A DNA stretch of 64,000 nt from contig NC_031770.1 in NCBI RefSeq assembly GCF_001522545.3, positions 93,410,851 to 93,474,850 of the forward strand, read 5' to 3'. Of this stretch, positions 1 to 13,332 are shown piece after piece (the stretch's first letter is position 1; every line of letters begins with the position of its first letter). The notes under the pieces were generated by a model, which searched no databases, was not told the DNA's origin, and saw only the letters and a list, made by a program, of their open reading frames with translations. The translations under genes and the position numbers were made by a program. This stretch comes from Parus major. Taxonomy: Eukaryota; Chordata; Aves; Passeriformes; Paridae.

Positions 1-1941
1 GTCATGGCTTATGTTGTCCACTAAAAATTGTAACTTTGAATGGATCATCAAAACCCACCCATATCAAATTCAACATATCAGAATTTAACAGCTACAAAGT
101 TATCAATACATTACAGTACCAACAAATACAAAAAAACTAACTCATCCTACCTTCTTCCCTCCTCTGCCCATCCTAAAAGGGTCCTGGATAGATATCAATA
201 TTAACTTTTAATAATGAAAGGCATATTTTTAGTTAGTTGGAGAATCATCTTGATGGTCTAGGATCAAAGAAGAGCTAGAGTAGGGTTTTGTCTTTAAAAA
301 CAGTATTCCTGATTTATACCTTGCTATCAACAAACAGCCACCACCTCAGGGGAACTGATGCAAGGTGTGATTAAAGTTTTGTATTAGTAAAACAATTCTA
401 AATTTTAAAAATTCCAAATAAATTCTAAAACATTTAAAGGATTTTGAAAGTCTATCTACTATTTTAAATTCACCCAGATTTCTTAGGGTCTGCTAGTAGC
501 AGAATAATGGTTTGGATTGCAAAGCCAAATTTCTGAATTTTAAAGTACTGCTCCTTTCTCAATGATCTTAAGCCTGGCTGACTAAACCAGCATTTTATAT
601 TTCTTGGTGAACAGAAGAAAAACTGGTCAACATGCTTATGCTGGACTTTGCACTTTGACTTGATCAACTGTTTTGAGCAACCCAGTTTAGGCACTGCAGC
701 ATCTAAAACAAATGCAAAATTCTAGATCTGCATTCCTTTTACCTGCTTGCTGTTCAAGTGAGGCACCCAAAAGAGACACCGTTAATACCTAATCACCTTT
801 TTTAAGTGCTTTGTTCTTTCTTCTTTCTAGTGTTCAAGGCTGAAAAGTCTTGGGAAGGATCAGAGCTCTTGATTTTGCTCCCAAAACAGCATTAAAAAGT
901 AATGCTCTAAACCACAACACATACATGTACCAAAAAAAACCCAAACCCTGCAAGGGGAACAAGGCAAATACCCTAACCACTAGCCTGGAAGCAAATCTTT
1001 TCTGCTTTGTTTCCACATCGCTTGTTTTTCTGAAAGTACAATACATTGCCTCAGCTTCATGGGGATGGACAGAATGTGTTTTCTCTCCAAATAGTCCACA
1101 GCCTAGTGGCAAGGGTGTTCTCCTGGTATGTTTATTTAATTTTTATTTGTGTCTTTTCAAGTTCTGGATGCATTCCAATAAATACAATACTTGTGAACAG
1201 CCTCACCACTGAATAGAACTCTAGTCCTGATATGACTCACATTTTGAGCTTCTCTAGGAGTTGGGACAAGCACTTTACTACCTCAAGTTAGACAATAAAA
1301 TAAACCTGGGGCTAGAAAGAGATCAGAATCCCCAAAAAAGGCATTTCCAAGTGGGCAGCTGGTGAGGCATTGAGGTAATTAAGGCTGGAGTCTCAAGTTT
1401 TAAGGAATGCTAACAAAGGCAAACGCAGAGGTATCTTGTCCTTGATTAAAAAAAAACCAAAAAACTGCAATGAATCACAGGACAGATAAGAAGCTGCAAA
1501 AATACAGAAATAGAAAAATATTTGCACATCAAGTATTCTTCTGGAAATTGTTATTTGAAACGTATTTGAGATGCAGCAAATTATATTTAAGATTAGTAAC
1601 ACTTTGCTATTTTTGTTTGTATAGAAATTGTTTTAGCTTTAAAGAGTTCATTACCCAGACTGATGAATAAATGAAGCTACCACCAGTGTTTCCCTCTAAA
1701 TAACAAAGCACATTGGCCATCACCATCCTCCTCAAGCTGTAGCTTTCAGACATCCACATGAGCTTTCACCAAAGAAAATTTACTCAGTTTAAAGTTGCTA
1801 CTGGCGTTATAAATTACATATGATCAGGATATTTATACAATTACAAATCATTACCTGTTCAGTGCAAAAATATTCTTTTTGTAGACACAGGCACATCAGC
1901 AAATGCATTCTTATAATATGTATATCAAATAAAGAGCTTAC
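1..1941 (-). other. FBXO25 intron 5 (partial), no other gene seen
   Basis: AT-rich sequence downstream of the exon 5 donor. I saw no exon, RNA gene or clear transposon here. Short ORFs at 470-694 and 850-1212 have no recognisable similarity and overlap one another on opposite strands. Confidence 0.6.
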
Positions 1942-2034
1942 TTTGACCACATAATTGAACCTCCTGATGTCCTGAATCGCACTTGAAAAGTCTAAGCGGT
2001 TAAAGGCTTCTCCCAAGGTGCAATAGCCATGTCT
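1942..2034 (-). CDS. FBXO25: FBXO25 exon 5: residues 100-130
   Basis: A CTCAG acceptor precedes AGA-CAT-GGC, encoding [16 protein letters not shown] and then [15 protein letters not shown], 31 whole codons (93 bp, phase 0 both ends). The donor GTAAGC starts at 1941. The segment is almost invariant in vertebrate FBXO25, and FBXO32 has a close but different version. The next expected exon (family sequence LLQLIAKSQL) was searched for by eye in 1-1941 on the minus strand and not found, so the gene continues outside the window. Confidence 0.95.
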
Positions 2035-4971
2035 CTGAGAAGGGGAAAAAGTACTTTAAATGGAAGGAAACAAAGACAAAATTGAGAAAAACATCCAGAA
2101 AAGCACTCTGACATGCAGTTGATACTAATGAATACTGTGCTCCCTGGAAATATAGTGCCTCTGGACTGAAGAGTTATTTGTTCTACAAGAAATTAAATGA
2201 AACCAGATACACTACTTGCAACTATCAGGTATTTAGGCAAGGCCTTTCAATTCATACTAAATGTGTAATCTGGCAGCACTGGTATTTGATTTCCCTGGGA
2301 ATCTACTCCACTCTTGCATAGCCACAATGCTGGCACTCCTTCATGGCTATCACAGTCCCCATTTGCCATGCACAAGAGCTTGTTTGTACAGCTGTATGAG
2401 CTTACAATTACCAGAATTACCCGATTCACACCTGAGGGTGAGAACAGAGCTAGTTGCTTTTGGGATCAGAAGAACAAACAGTTATCAACATCTAGAATTT
2501 ATTTTCCAAGTGCTAGAAGCTTAGGCACTTTATATTTTTTACACACCAAGAGAAACAGTATTTTCTTTTGGTACTTCTCCACATTGTAATGTGAAAATGG
2601 AATTTTCAGAGGCTGTTGAGAACAATTTAAGGTAGAAGTAGCAGTCCAAAATGACAAAGGATTATGTAAATTCAGTACATTTAGAGTCACAAAGCCCCAT
2701 TGGAGCCCAGGACCAAATATATTGAAGCTAGGAAAATCTCTAATTGGTACAACAGAGTCTTGCAGAGCAGTGTGCTACTATGGTTTTATTAGCCTACGGA
2801 AGGAATTTAAAACTCATTCCTAGACAGACTTCCTTGGTAATTACAGAAAGGTCACAAATTCTAAAGTACAAAAAATTCCTTTTTGTGACCCAGTCAACAC
2901 TTAACCTGCATGTACTTCAGTGGGACAGGACAGTTAAGAATTCACTGCAGAGAGGTGGTAATTATTGCCTGTTGGTTAATGACCAAATTCAAGATTGTAT
3001 TGCTTGCTCATTCAGCTGATACACCTCGAACCCAAACACACTGCACACTTGACAATAAGCACACCTTACTTAGCTAATAGCACTGAATTAACACATACAG
3101 TCAACAAAACTTTTGTTGAAATATAAATACTTGTGTCTGTTCTCTGGCTAAGCAGACACCATTAGGTCATGCTTCAAACATTACCAAAAGAGACGTTTCT
3201 CCAAACAGATTCCTATGAAACTACAGCTCTACCTTTCCCAGTGTACCATCATTACAAAATTATTCAAAAAACATCTGGTTTTATTTCAGCCATGCATGTG
3301 CACTTGTTTCGGTTTTCCTTAATTTCAATGCTCTCCCATAGCATGTTTCACTTTTCTTATCAAGACTTTCCTATCTTGTCATATTGCCCTAAAAATAGTA
3401 TCCAGTTTGGGAAAGAAACATTTCCTAGTTGTGAGACTGCTATCTCAAAATCAAGAAAGATTAGAACCTTTAAGAAAAACTAGAGCCTCTAAATTATGCT
3501 TTAGATTAGCCTAAATTGTTGCTCTGAATTTTTGGATTCATGTATTCTTATTCCTTGCCACTTTTTCAACCTTCTACTCTAAGCTTTTAAATTTATACAA
3601 AGAATTACTTGAAAGATTAGCGTTTAATTCTAACCACCCCCAGTTTGTCTTTTATATTAAAAAACCCAATTAAACCTGAAAGATCAATGGTCACATATTA
3701 GAAGGTAACCAAAATATTTTGTCTGCTCTCTGAATAGACAAGGAACAAAAGCAAATACTCACACATCATTAGTTCACCAACTTCTGCACAAGTAGGGGAA
3801 AAAATAATCCCTATATATATGGGTTATGAAGGACACCAATGCATGATTTTAGGCTTTTTGTATTTTGGCCTCAATGTACTTTGAAACCTCAGCTTAACCT
3901 TACCTTCAAAGCACCACAATGACTGGTGACAGTCTGCTGTCCCCCTGCTCCTTCTCACCCTAATTTGAGATGGCACAAATGGAAAAAGCATGCCTGAGAC
4001 TTTTGCAAACCAATTTAAGTGACTTCATCTAGAAGATACAGCAGAAAGAGAACTGTGCATCTGGTGAAAGGCTTTAAAGTACCCTTCAGATGTAGATGGG
4101 AATTCTTTGGGTCACTGGTCTACAAGGTCTGCAAAGTCCTGCAGTATGTCCTTTTATGTAAGCTCTCAATAGCATGCCCTTCCTGAGTAAAAAGATCTGT
4201 ATTGTCTCTCTCAGTTCTAAAATGCAAAGCTACTTTTGCCTGCATGACTACAGTCATCAGCCTCACCTCCTTCCCTCTCTCCTGGCTGGCATTACTATGT
4301 CGATGTAAAACCTTCTCATTGGTGGTCAAGTTCCACACATGCCAGCCAGCCATGGCAATCAGCACAGGAATGAAACTCACACTTCAATACAGTTTAATCT
4401 CTACATACAATGGATGCATTTCAACTCAACTTTCCAAGAGGTCACTCCAAGAGCTTTCATATTCCCTTTACAGTTACATGATACAGTTTATATCCCAAAC
4501 TGAAAGCATGTGGACTTTGCTGAAAATAAAGATCCTCTTTGTAAAATTGGGAACTGATGTATTACTTAGTTCCATTCAAATTTACACCAAGATCCCAAAA
4601 TACCAGGTGGCTGCCTGCAAGCAACTTCTTTGGAGATATTTCTCTGGTTTTGCAAATACTTTCAATTTTAGTTCAAAGAGACAGTAGAAAGCTAGATGGG
4701 CTTGGATAAGTAGTGGAGAACTGTAAATCTATCTCTGCAAGTTCCCACATCTCTGCCACAAAATCCTACCTAGAAGTCACTTTGCCAGCTGCCTTTGCCT
4801 CACCATGTGCAAAACCAGGTGTCCAGTGTTGCCAATGAAGTGAGTTAAATGTAACTCCTAAGAACGCATGGCAAAAATACTTTTTTTCAATATACTGGCT
4901 GTATATTGAAAATTAAGATTAATTAAGAACCACAAAGATTGTAGGAATTGACCCACACCACACAGACTTAC
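2035..4971 (-). other. FBXO25 intron 4, no element recognised
   Basis: AT-rich intron of about 2.9 kb. The 161-codon frame at 4202-4687 on the plus strand is antisense to the gene, overlaps another frame on the minus strand and resembles no protein I know. I treat it as chance. Confidence 0.6.
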
Positions 4972-5021
4972 TTCCTTGGTGCTTTCTTTATGAACATAAA
5001 TCCACTTTTCACGATAAAAAC
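4972..5021 (-). CDS. FBXO25: FBXO25 exon 4: residues 83-99 (microexon-sized)
   Basis: This 50-bp exon is too short for standard ORF finding. A TTTTAG acceptor is followed by GT, which completes a cysteine codon with the last base of exon 3, and then FYREKWIYVHKESTKE. The donor GTAAGT begins at 4971 and leaves the frame in phase 0. The segment YREKWIYVHK is near-identical to the family sequence I recall from mammals. Both neighbours fit in phase, so the four exons read through without a stop. Confidence 0.95.
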
Positions 5022-6342
5022 CTAAAATAAAATCAAAATAGAAGTATTTTAGGCTTCCACATTAGTTAATGCCTTCCAGAAAGAAACTCAACTAAACATA
5101 CACTTTCCAATAAAATTCTTCATAAGATAGCAGAACAGTTTTAATGAAGGAAGTTTATAAAGGCTGGAAAAAATAACTAAAAAGTTTCACAAGTTCATGA
5201 AAATAATAGAAAAGTTATATAATTTTTTTTTTTTTAAAACCACAAGAGTTGGCACACAATTGGCAGATGAATGACAACTTTTGTCAGCTGTGACCAATCA
5301 CTGACATAAGTGATCCTACATAATTCCTGACTTTTTTTTTTTTTTTAATACGACAGGCTCCTTAGCATTTGAAAGTATATCAGATACAGACAACACTTTT
5401 GTTCCTGACCACTCTAATCCATTTTCTTCAGTACAGGTGCCTGTTCTACATTTACTTGGTTCAACTAACTGCAAAGGACTGCAGAGAAGTCAAGGATACA
5501 AGACTAGTAAGGGCAGCCAAGCTGACCTTCAGCCTTTACAAGTCTCACATATTGTCAAATGAGACATACAGCCCCTTGAATCTTCTGAAATACCTGAAAC
5601 TCAGACAAGCCTGGAGAAGCTGGCAGCTTTCTGCAACACCATCTCTCTAACAGTTTTGAGGATATATTACAAATAACAGATCATTTCAAGATCAAAGCAT
5701 CAGAAATGCCAAGTAATTACTAACCAACATTTTTTACCTACTCTACAAAACTCTCTGCTTTAATAAGTTACTTGCTGTCATATACATTTGCAGTCCAAAG
5801 TACAAGTGATCTTCTACAAATGAGAACTCATAAAATGGCTTTCATATTTTAATTTTTTAAAAGGGACTTCTTTCCAAGAAATTCAATACTGACAAAATCT
5901 TTATCAAGAGATATGATTATTATGAAAAAAACATTTATTTATTAACTGATTCTGGAGTTATATGACTAATTAGAACTTGAATTAAACAAAAATAGACCAT
6001 CTGCTTTGGGAAGGTGAAGCTCCCATAAGCATCCAGAAGAATTTAATCCGAAATTAGTCCAAAAAACATAACAGTGGCTAGTATCAGAAGAGACGTAATA
6101 ATCAGGGATTACTATTCTGAAATTAACTAACTTTGGGTCTTTGAAAAAAAAATTCAACACAAGAAATGATTGATAACACAGTTTCAATTAAAACACATCA
6201 CTTTTGACACCAGAATTTGTTGCCAATACAGAAAAAGACATAATTTGGAAGGCTACTCTATAGGTGACTATAACATGGCTATTATAATATTTCTCTGAAC
6301 CTACATGAGTCTTCTAAAAGAAATGAAAATGCCCAGCCTTAC
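5022..6342 (-). other. FBXO25 intron 3, short T-runs only
   Basis: About 1.3 kb between two confirmed exons. It contains two poly-T tracts, at 5222-5235 and 5333-5346, about 100 bp apart. No other feature was seen. Confidence 0.6.
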
Positions 6343-6452
6343 ATTGTGAATCTGTGTTATTCCTAAAATGATCTTTTTTCCTTTTCTTGGCTGCAAACTC
6401 ACAGTCTTCAGTATTGTACACTTCTTCATTCTCATCATCCCCAGTTATGATA
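6343..6452 (-). CDS. FBXO25: FBXO25 exon 3: residues 46-82, nuclear-signal region
   Basis: The acceptor TTTCAG lies directly before T-ATC-ATA, whose first base completes the split valine codon of exon 2. The exon encodes an acidic stretch (GDDENEEVYNTEDCEF) followed by the basic cluster AAKKRKKDHFRN and ends NNTDSQ plus one base. The donor is GTAAGG (G at 6342). KKRKK is a classical basic nuclear-localisation type sequence, in agreement with the nuclear location known for FBXO25. KDHFRN after the basic cluster matches FBXO25 rather than FBXO32. Length is 110 bp; phase 2 in and phase 1 out both agree with the flanking exons, which is strong evidence that the model is right. Confidence 0.95.
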
Positions 6453-9400
6453 CTGAAATAAAAACATCTAATTAGAATAGCAGTAATTAAATATTTAAGA
6501 TGCATACATCTTACAATTTTTTGCATTAAAGTCTACCAGCTGAAAAACAGAGAAATCATATTCTTAATTAAGATCCTCTACCTAACTGTCTATAGCAACA
6601 CGTATCTGGAGAGAAGCTGTCTTCTTTTCTTCCCAAAGGGGTTGAATTTTGTGCCAAAGTGATTAAATACACAAAAGTATCTTCCCAAGAGGTATCTTGT
6701 AAGTCATTACTGACATTCAGGAAGGAGTACTAAGGAGGCAGTACTAGACAACTGTAAAACTCTGCCAAGTTCTGGTGTACAAAAATCCATTTTTTGAAGT
6801 GGACCAAGCCTTAACTTGTGTGCAGTACACAAGTAAAAAGTTTGTGAAGAATTATAGCACATCCTTGCATAGGCAAAACGCCAGCAAAGAACAACACCTC
6901 TCTTACTACTGTCACCTTTGGGGCAAAATAAGTCTTTCTATTAAGAAACTCTTGATTCACAACTCTGCACATACTACAGGTGTCATGGCACTGTTCTACC
7001 AATGATTTGTGCAGCATCAAGAGCCAAGTGGAGTGTTTCTGCCAGAGAGACTCAACTCCACCTATGTCACTTCTGACAGTTAACTGTGTAACCCAACACT
7101 GAGGACTATACCAAGTAGTATATTGAACAAATAGTGTGAATACAAAAAAATACACATACAAATTATTGAGAATATTTTTTAATAAGCTAACCTTTCTAAG
7201 AAGTATATGCATGAAAAAACTGTCTGTGCTAAAGGAAATCTACACAGCTTCATAAAATTTTCTTTCCATTTTTGTATTTTAACTATAAGGACCAGCAAAG
7301 ATAAGAAAGGGTGTTCTCTTTTCTAACACTGAGAAGGAAGATACCTCATATGAAGGCTACTGTCTTGAACAGATAAGAATAATGAAGGATACATGGTAAT
7401 GAAGTTTAACTGGGGGACTCTTATTTCAACATTACTGCTCTTTGGCAACAAAATTGTATATGGAACTCCTCACTTTCATTACTATTTTTAATCTAAATTT
7501 ACCACTACCGGTTCAAACTTCAGATTAAAACAACTGAACACTGTAAACTGAAGAAAGGAATCTTTTTTCCAAAAATAACCTGTATCTGGGCATTAAGTGA
7601 CAAAAACCAAATTCATTTAGTCTATTGCTACTAGCTTACAGAGTTAAAATTTTCAGATTTGAGCCATCTGTTAAAAAACACTGTAAAAATATTTTTGGCT
7701 TTTGAATTGTTTTAATCAGTACATGCTAGCTCAGCTTAAAGATACACAAGTCAAGAAGATTTAGAAAAAGAAAGTTGGTTTCATCTTAGCTTTTTTTTCC
7801 CCCCCAGGATTTAAACCTAACATACCTCTGCACTCAGATAGTGCTCAATCCAAAGGGATGGCCTTAGTCCAGTCCTTAATATTTTTTAAAGCAGAGCATA
7901 AAGACTCAACACCTTAAATATTCTATGCAACAGTGCCAAATATCACATCTGGTCAAACAGCAAAAGAGTTCAGAGGGAAGAAACCAGCAAGAGACAAAAG
8001 CAAAGCAACAGACAAAAGCTAAACATCAACACAAGTTATTTGATTATGCAACATTCCATCCATCAGTTTGGATTTTTTTTATTTCTGCCAAAGCTATCAT
8101 ATAGGAAACCTCTAAACTCACTAAAATTAATTTAATTATTATTTAACACATTGGCTGCATCACCATATCATGTGAGAAGCTATGGCAGAATCTGAAGAGC
8201 TGCTACAGAACCAGAAATTGAGCCCAAAGCTCCTAGAGATTTATCATCCTAACAGATACAGAGATACAGGACTAGGGAGATAGGTCCTGATATTCTGCAA
8301 CATAATCCAAGCAGCACAGAAACTCACTCATTCCCCTTGACCAATCAAGGGGTAAGCAATTAGGAGAGGATGGGAAGCCACATTCCTGAAGGGCTGCTTA
8401 GAAGATGAAGGTTAAAATGTAAAGATTCCTTCTTTTGTTCCTGGAACGAAGTGTCTCTAGAAAGTAATTCAGACCAGTAACATACCTGAAGTGATTTGAA
8501 TCCCACTCCTGACACCCCGTAAGATACACTACCTCAAATATCATATAAATAACTAAAGCAGGTTAAGGAGTCAATAAACATTAGGAACTGTGAAGAAGAC
8601 TTATTTCAAACACCTTTGTCTAGCATTCAAATTTGCCTGTGACATTCCTGGAATTCCTTAAGTCTCTTTAGAGAAAAGACAAATTGGACTGGTACCTCTG
8701 AGGATCTTCTGATATGAGGCTTTATTTCCTCATGTTCTGTCCCACTTTGCACACAATCTTTCCCTACTCATCTGTAAACAACACCATTCTTCTTGACAAA
8801 CCTTTAGTCTGAAAGCAGTGAAGGAAAGCAACGGTCCCACAGAAATCAGAAGAATGGGACAGAAACAGTTACACAATGATTGCTAGCAATCCTTCCAGAA
8901 ATCTGCAGAGCTTCTTGACAAGTAATAAAGCTGCTCTACTGTTCCAAAAGCAACCTCTGCCCCCTCAAACACCAAGCTAAGATATGAGAAACCAAATCAA
9001 GTGCTGCACGTGCCATATGGTGTAACAGAAGCCTTAATTTAATGTTTTTATCATAATACTGCACGTGATATTTGAGTGCACCTGGCAGGATTTAAATACC
9101 TACATAATACTGCCAATTTACAGCTATTCTTACTCTCTTGTCTTGATGACGCACTTCATAAAAAATTATTCTAAAGCTTTTAAAAGCAAAGTACCTGGTG
9201 TCCTTAGAAATATAATATCTTAGATAAATCATGTAACAATTTCAATTTTTCCAAAAAAAGTAATTTCATAGCGGTATTTAAACAACCTCTTGGGTACGAC
9301 ACTTAAAAGGATGGAAAATGTGACAGGGCTATCTGAGCTCAAACTATTTTCCCTCAACCCCCTTGCTTCTTTTCACATGGCACTCAAGTCATGCAATTAT

Positions 9401-12400
9401 ATACAGAGACACATAGAGTATTTTAGAAGTGACTTTCACAGCTTGACTATGGAAAATCCTGAGTTAAATGCAGGTACCAAATGATTTTGTCATTTGTCAA
9501 ATATATTGTAGTGTTATCTATTAATGGATTCAAATCAAAAGACTTGCATCTAGTGCCAAAATCACTCTTGTGAACACTGTATCTTGCAGAATTAGACAAG
9601 AGACACTGCAGATTGAAATGACTACCCTGCCAACTCAAATAGTTCATATGAACCTAATACACAAAGAAGTATCACCACCATGAAAATCTTATTTGTCTAA
9701 TTCTCTTTCTTTTACCTCAAAAGGAACACAGAAGACAGCTTAAATCTTAAGCTGCAGGCTATTGAAATGTACTTGCATACAATTCTGTAAAGCAGTTCTA
9801 CCCTCACCAAGCTTCTCTCCACTACCAAACTTCAAGGACACAGTGCCATAGCATTGCAAGTGTCAATCTTTGCTTGAATTTATAGGCAGTCATGGCCAGC
9901 ATTCACACCACAGAGCTTGAATGCACACAGCACAAGTCACATTTCCACAAATGGAACACAAGACACTCTTATGCAAATAACTAAGACCCACAGAAGTGAT
10001 GGTCTCATTTTTTTTCTGTCTTAGTTTCCATAAAAAGATCTAAAGCGCAACTATTCAAGCATTATGCCAAATAATTAAAACTGTTCCTACAGAAGTGATT
10101 ATATTTGTTCAAGCATGCTTACCATTAGGTCCACCAATTTTACTAGTTCAGCAGCTGGATTCACCAAGGCATTGGATGACTAACCAAGCAAAGTTAGAAG
10201 CTTTATTTTAATAAGAACATGTGTCTTAAAGGTTTATTTCTGAATTTGTTTGTGATTAGATCTTTGCAATTTTGGAAGAGAAAGTATTAGCAGTGGGTAA
10301 AGGACAAAGTTTGGCAAGCAACTTCATCTACACTTTCTCTCACAGAAGAGAATAGAAACAAAACTAGAAAGGTTTTCATTGAATTACATAGCTTGAATTT
10401 ATTTCTTTATAAAGGAAAACTAACTACTACCTTAACTACAATACTAAAGGACTACCTTCAGAAGAGATTCCTACAGAATATTTTAGTGAAAAAAAATATT
10501 CCTTACAATGGATCTAAATTAACAAAACCCTGGTAGAACTCCCAGACTGGCATACACCACCATCTCTATTCACAGGGCAACTGAAAGAGAAACAAATAGG
10601 TATTTTTGTACTGTTTAATAAATGTTTCTTCTACAAGGAAACACTTGATAAAGTTTCATTCTTTTTCTAGTGCTACATCATGTTAACAAATCTCCTAAAC
10701 TGAGTTACCTTCAATATAGACCATAATTACTTCCAAATAGCATAAGATGGCACAGAGAACCAGCCAGGAACACACCTTCACTGCTGTTCCACAGTGTGAG
10801 GCCCTGTCCATGACAGAGAAGAACCCCAAGCCTGGTTATATGCTGGATGCAGACTGGATAGGAAGCAGTTTTGCAGGAAAGGAGCCAGGAGTCTTAAGTA
10901 TAAGTAGCTGAAAACAGGTCAGCAGTGTGCCCTTGTGTTGGGCTAAGCCAATTGCACCCTGGCTTGAGCTATCAGAATTGTATCCTGCAGACTGAAAGAA
11001 GCAAACATCCATCTTAATTTGGAATTGTACTCATCTGGAGCACTGTGCCTAGTTTGGGGCTCCCCAATAGAGTGAAACACTGTCATACTGGAACTCCAGT
11101 GGGGAGTCACCAAGGTACTGGAGCACATGGTGCACAAGGGCAAGAGAACTGACCTTGCTCAGTGTTAAGAGCTGGTGGTGGAGGGAAATCTGATTGCTGT
11201 CAGTTTCTAATATGAAGCTATAAATAAGATGGAGTGAGACTGTAAGGTTGGAGGAGGTGGGCAGTAGTAAGTTGAGCGGTAATGGACGCAACCTGTGATA
11301 AGAGAAATTCTTACTAGACTGAGGAGGGCAGGGAGGAATGACACAACATAGGCCAGCACAACAACAACAAAAATAACACTGACAGTAAGAGAACTTAGAA
11401 CAGGAACCCAGAGAAGAACTTCCATTCCTGGAAAAGCACAGAGCTGAACAGGGCAAGGTCCTGCAGAACTCAACCTCAGCTGGCCTTGCTTTGAGTATGT
11501 TTCAACCAGATAATGCCCAGAGATCATTTCCACCCTAAACTGTTCTATAACATTGTGAAAATAGTCACTAATTGCAGTTCAGTGGCAGAACTTAACCAGC
11601 ATATAAAAAGTTCAAGTTACAATCATAGATCCAAAGTTAAAAGTGTAGTGAAATTACTCCAAAGTAGTGCTACTATGCCAAGATGTACCAACTTGAATTC
11701 TCTAGTCTGAGTTTGAACAACATACATTTTTAATTGAATAGACAAAAGAAAAATTAAGAATCAAAAATGAAAGCCACAGTTTTTGGCTCCAGAAGAGTTC
11801 AATTCTAGGGTCTTCCAAGACTGAGGAGAAAAAAAAAAAAAAAAACCAGAAAAAATTCAATATTTTTGCTCAAAGAAGCAATAAAAACACCTCACCTTGC
11901 TCTCTGGGGAAACAATACATATATACATTTATAGGTACACACAGTTACGAGCAGAAGTTGTACTGGTATTCACAAGGACTGATAATTCTTTTCATACTTA
12001 TCAAACAGTATTAATTAAGCAACCTACATGATACTTGTTTTTGAAGCAATTTGCACAGTTGCTAAATACTTATTAGATTTCCCTTAATTTGCCAAGTATA
12101 TTATTAAAGATATGAAAGAGAGAAGATTTTTTCCAAAGTTTTTTTTTTTTTTTAAGGCAACTTTTATATTGGAGGCTTACTGAACATTCTTCCAGACAAA
12201 GTTTTGTATCCACAGTGGCCAGACTGTGAATAAAGGAGTCCAAATGAGATTACTGACAGATGAACACAAAACAAAAAAAGGCATGAAGAATACAGTACGT
12301 TAAGCTTAATAATAATGCTTTACTGCTTGGTAACTCCCATGAGGATTGTTTCACAAATTTAGAAAACACAGGTGTGTAACAGCAAGTCCTAGCTTCCCAG

Positions 12401-13188
12401 TAAATTCCCCTCTCTAAATCACATGAGTTATCATTTACTGGACTAACAACAAAACACTGAATGTTTTCTTTCCTCATTATGAGCACATTATGCTGGAATT
12501 CATGACCAAGAATGCTATCCCTGAGAATTACTTCTTTGTGGAGAAATTTGTTTTGACAAAGCGATTTATATAGCACCAGTCTGTGGGCATCTGGCACAAG
12601 TATTACTTACTTTATTTATCTACTCTCGTTTTCACCTGTCCTACAGGAGCAAATACAGTCATATAATGTGTTAGAGAATGAGCATTAAGCTACCACTGAT
12701 TGTGTATTTGGAGCAAAGGCATTTTATGGCTGTCACAAGCTAATCCAATACCCACTCAGCAGAAAGCCTTCATTCACTTCCAGGTAACTGTTCAATATGA
12801 CTGTTGTACAGGCATATTGTTTTTTTATAATTTATAAGAGTCACTTTTGCTTTTAAATAGTACTCGACAGGCATTGGCGGGGCAGGGTTGGTTTTTTTGT
12901 TTGTTTTTCTTTGTTTGTGTTTTTTAAGTTTTTATTGCTTTATTATTTTGAAAGACATATAGCCTAAGAAGGGATCTGGATGCCTCAAATAAGTAACTCA
13001 AAGTAGTGACAAAAGACAGACAATCTCCACAGGGGTCTCCTGCCTGCTAACTAACAAAACACATGACTGCATTTGTATACAGATGACATCAGCTACCACA
13101 AACAGTTGCCATCTGAATGGAAATTAAGTCAATTTTGCCTTCCCACCTGCTACTAATTCATGCAGAATCAGTTTTTTTTTAAACTTAC
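6453..13188 (-). other. FBXO25 intron 2 with one old CR1
   Basis: The largest intron seen (6.7 kb). Apart from the CR1 at 10795-11552 it holds short A/T runs (11824-11845, 12136-12153, 12890-12930) and nothing else I can name. Short frames here lack family resemblance. Confidence 0.6.
10795..11552 (+). mobile_element. Old divergent CR1 LINE fragment
   Basis: The stretch reads in sense like the 3' part of a CR1: a CAGCAGTGTGCCCTTG motif near 10920, then GCACTGTGCCTAGTTTGGGG (the usual 'tactgtgtccagttttggg' region), and a 3' tail of CCACCCTAAACTGTTCTAT near 11530 that corresponds to the typical CR1 ending. It lies antisense to FBXO25 in intron 2. Many indels and poor frame conservation mark it as old. 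Edges are approximate. Confidence 0.7.
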
Positions 13189-13332
13189 ACAGTGTGGCTG
13201 ATATCATTCAGCTGATTATTCCCATCCTCAAGCGCAGGACTAAAGGGTTCACATCTTTTCCATCCATCTTCTGTTTTAACCCATCTCCATCCAGGGGATC
13301 TCCAGTCTTGGCCCAAAAATGGCATGGTTTCT
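13189..13332 (-). CDS. FBXO25: FBXO25 exon 2: start codon and residues 1-45
   Basis: The acceptor TTATAG precedes AGAAACC and then the ATG at 13325-13323. The start has A at -3 but C at +4. The exon encodes [15 protein letters not shown] and then [12 protein letters not shown], ending DISHTV, the characteristic N-terminus shared by FBXO25 and FBXO32. It ends in phase 2 at a GTAAGT donor (G at 13188), so residue 46 is split with the next exon. The Trp-rich start matches the vertebrate family from recall. The 6.7-kb intron that follows holds an old CR1 in the opposite orientation. This ATG was chosen because the known family proteins begin [12 protein letters not shown]. Identity is very secure; the variable stretch around residues 27-42 is typical of divergence between orthologues. 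Confidence 0.95.

Noticed and set aside
1..1941. Sixth FBXO25 exon
   Set aside because: The expected LLQLIAKSQL-type sequence was not found on the minus strand, so it probably lies outside the window.
4202..4687. 161-codon plus frame in FBXO25 intron 4
   Set aside because: It lies antisense inside an intron and resembles no protein.
8140..8300. Possible further MIR relic in FBXO25 intron 2
   Set aside because: Only scattered short similarity (GCAGAATCTGAAGAGCTG, GAGCCCAAAGCTCCT), too weak to call.
1942..13332. Assignment to FBXO32 (atrogin-1) instead of FBXO25
   Set aside because: Residues after KKRKK (DHFRN) and [15 protein letters not shown] fit FBXO25 as I recall it. A database search would settle it.
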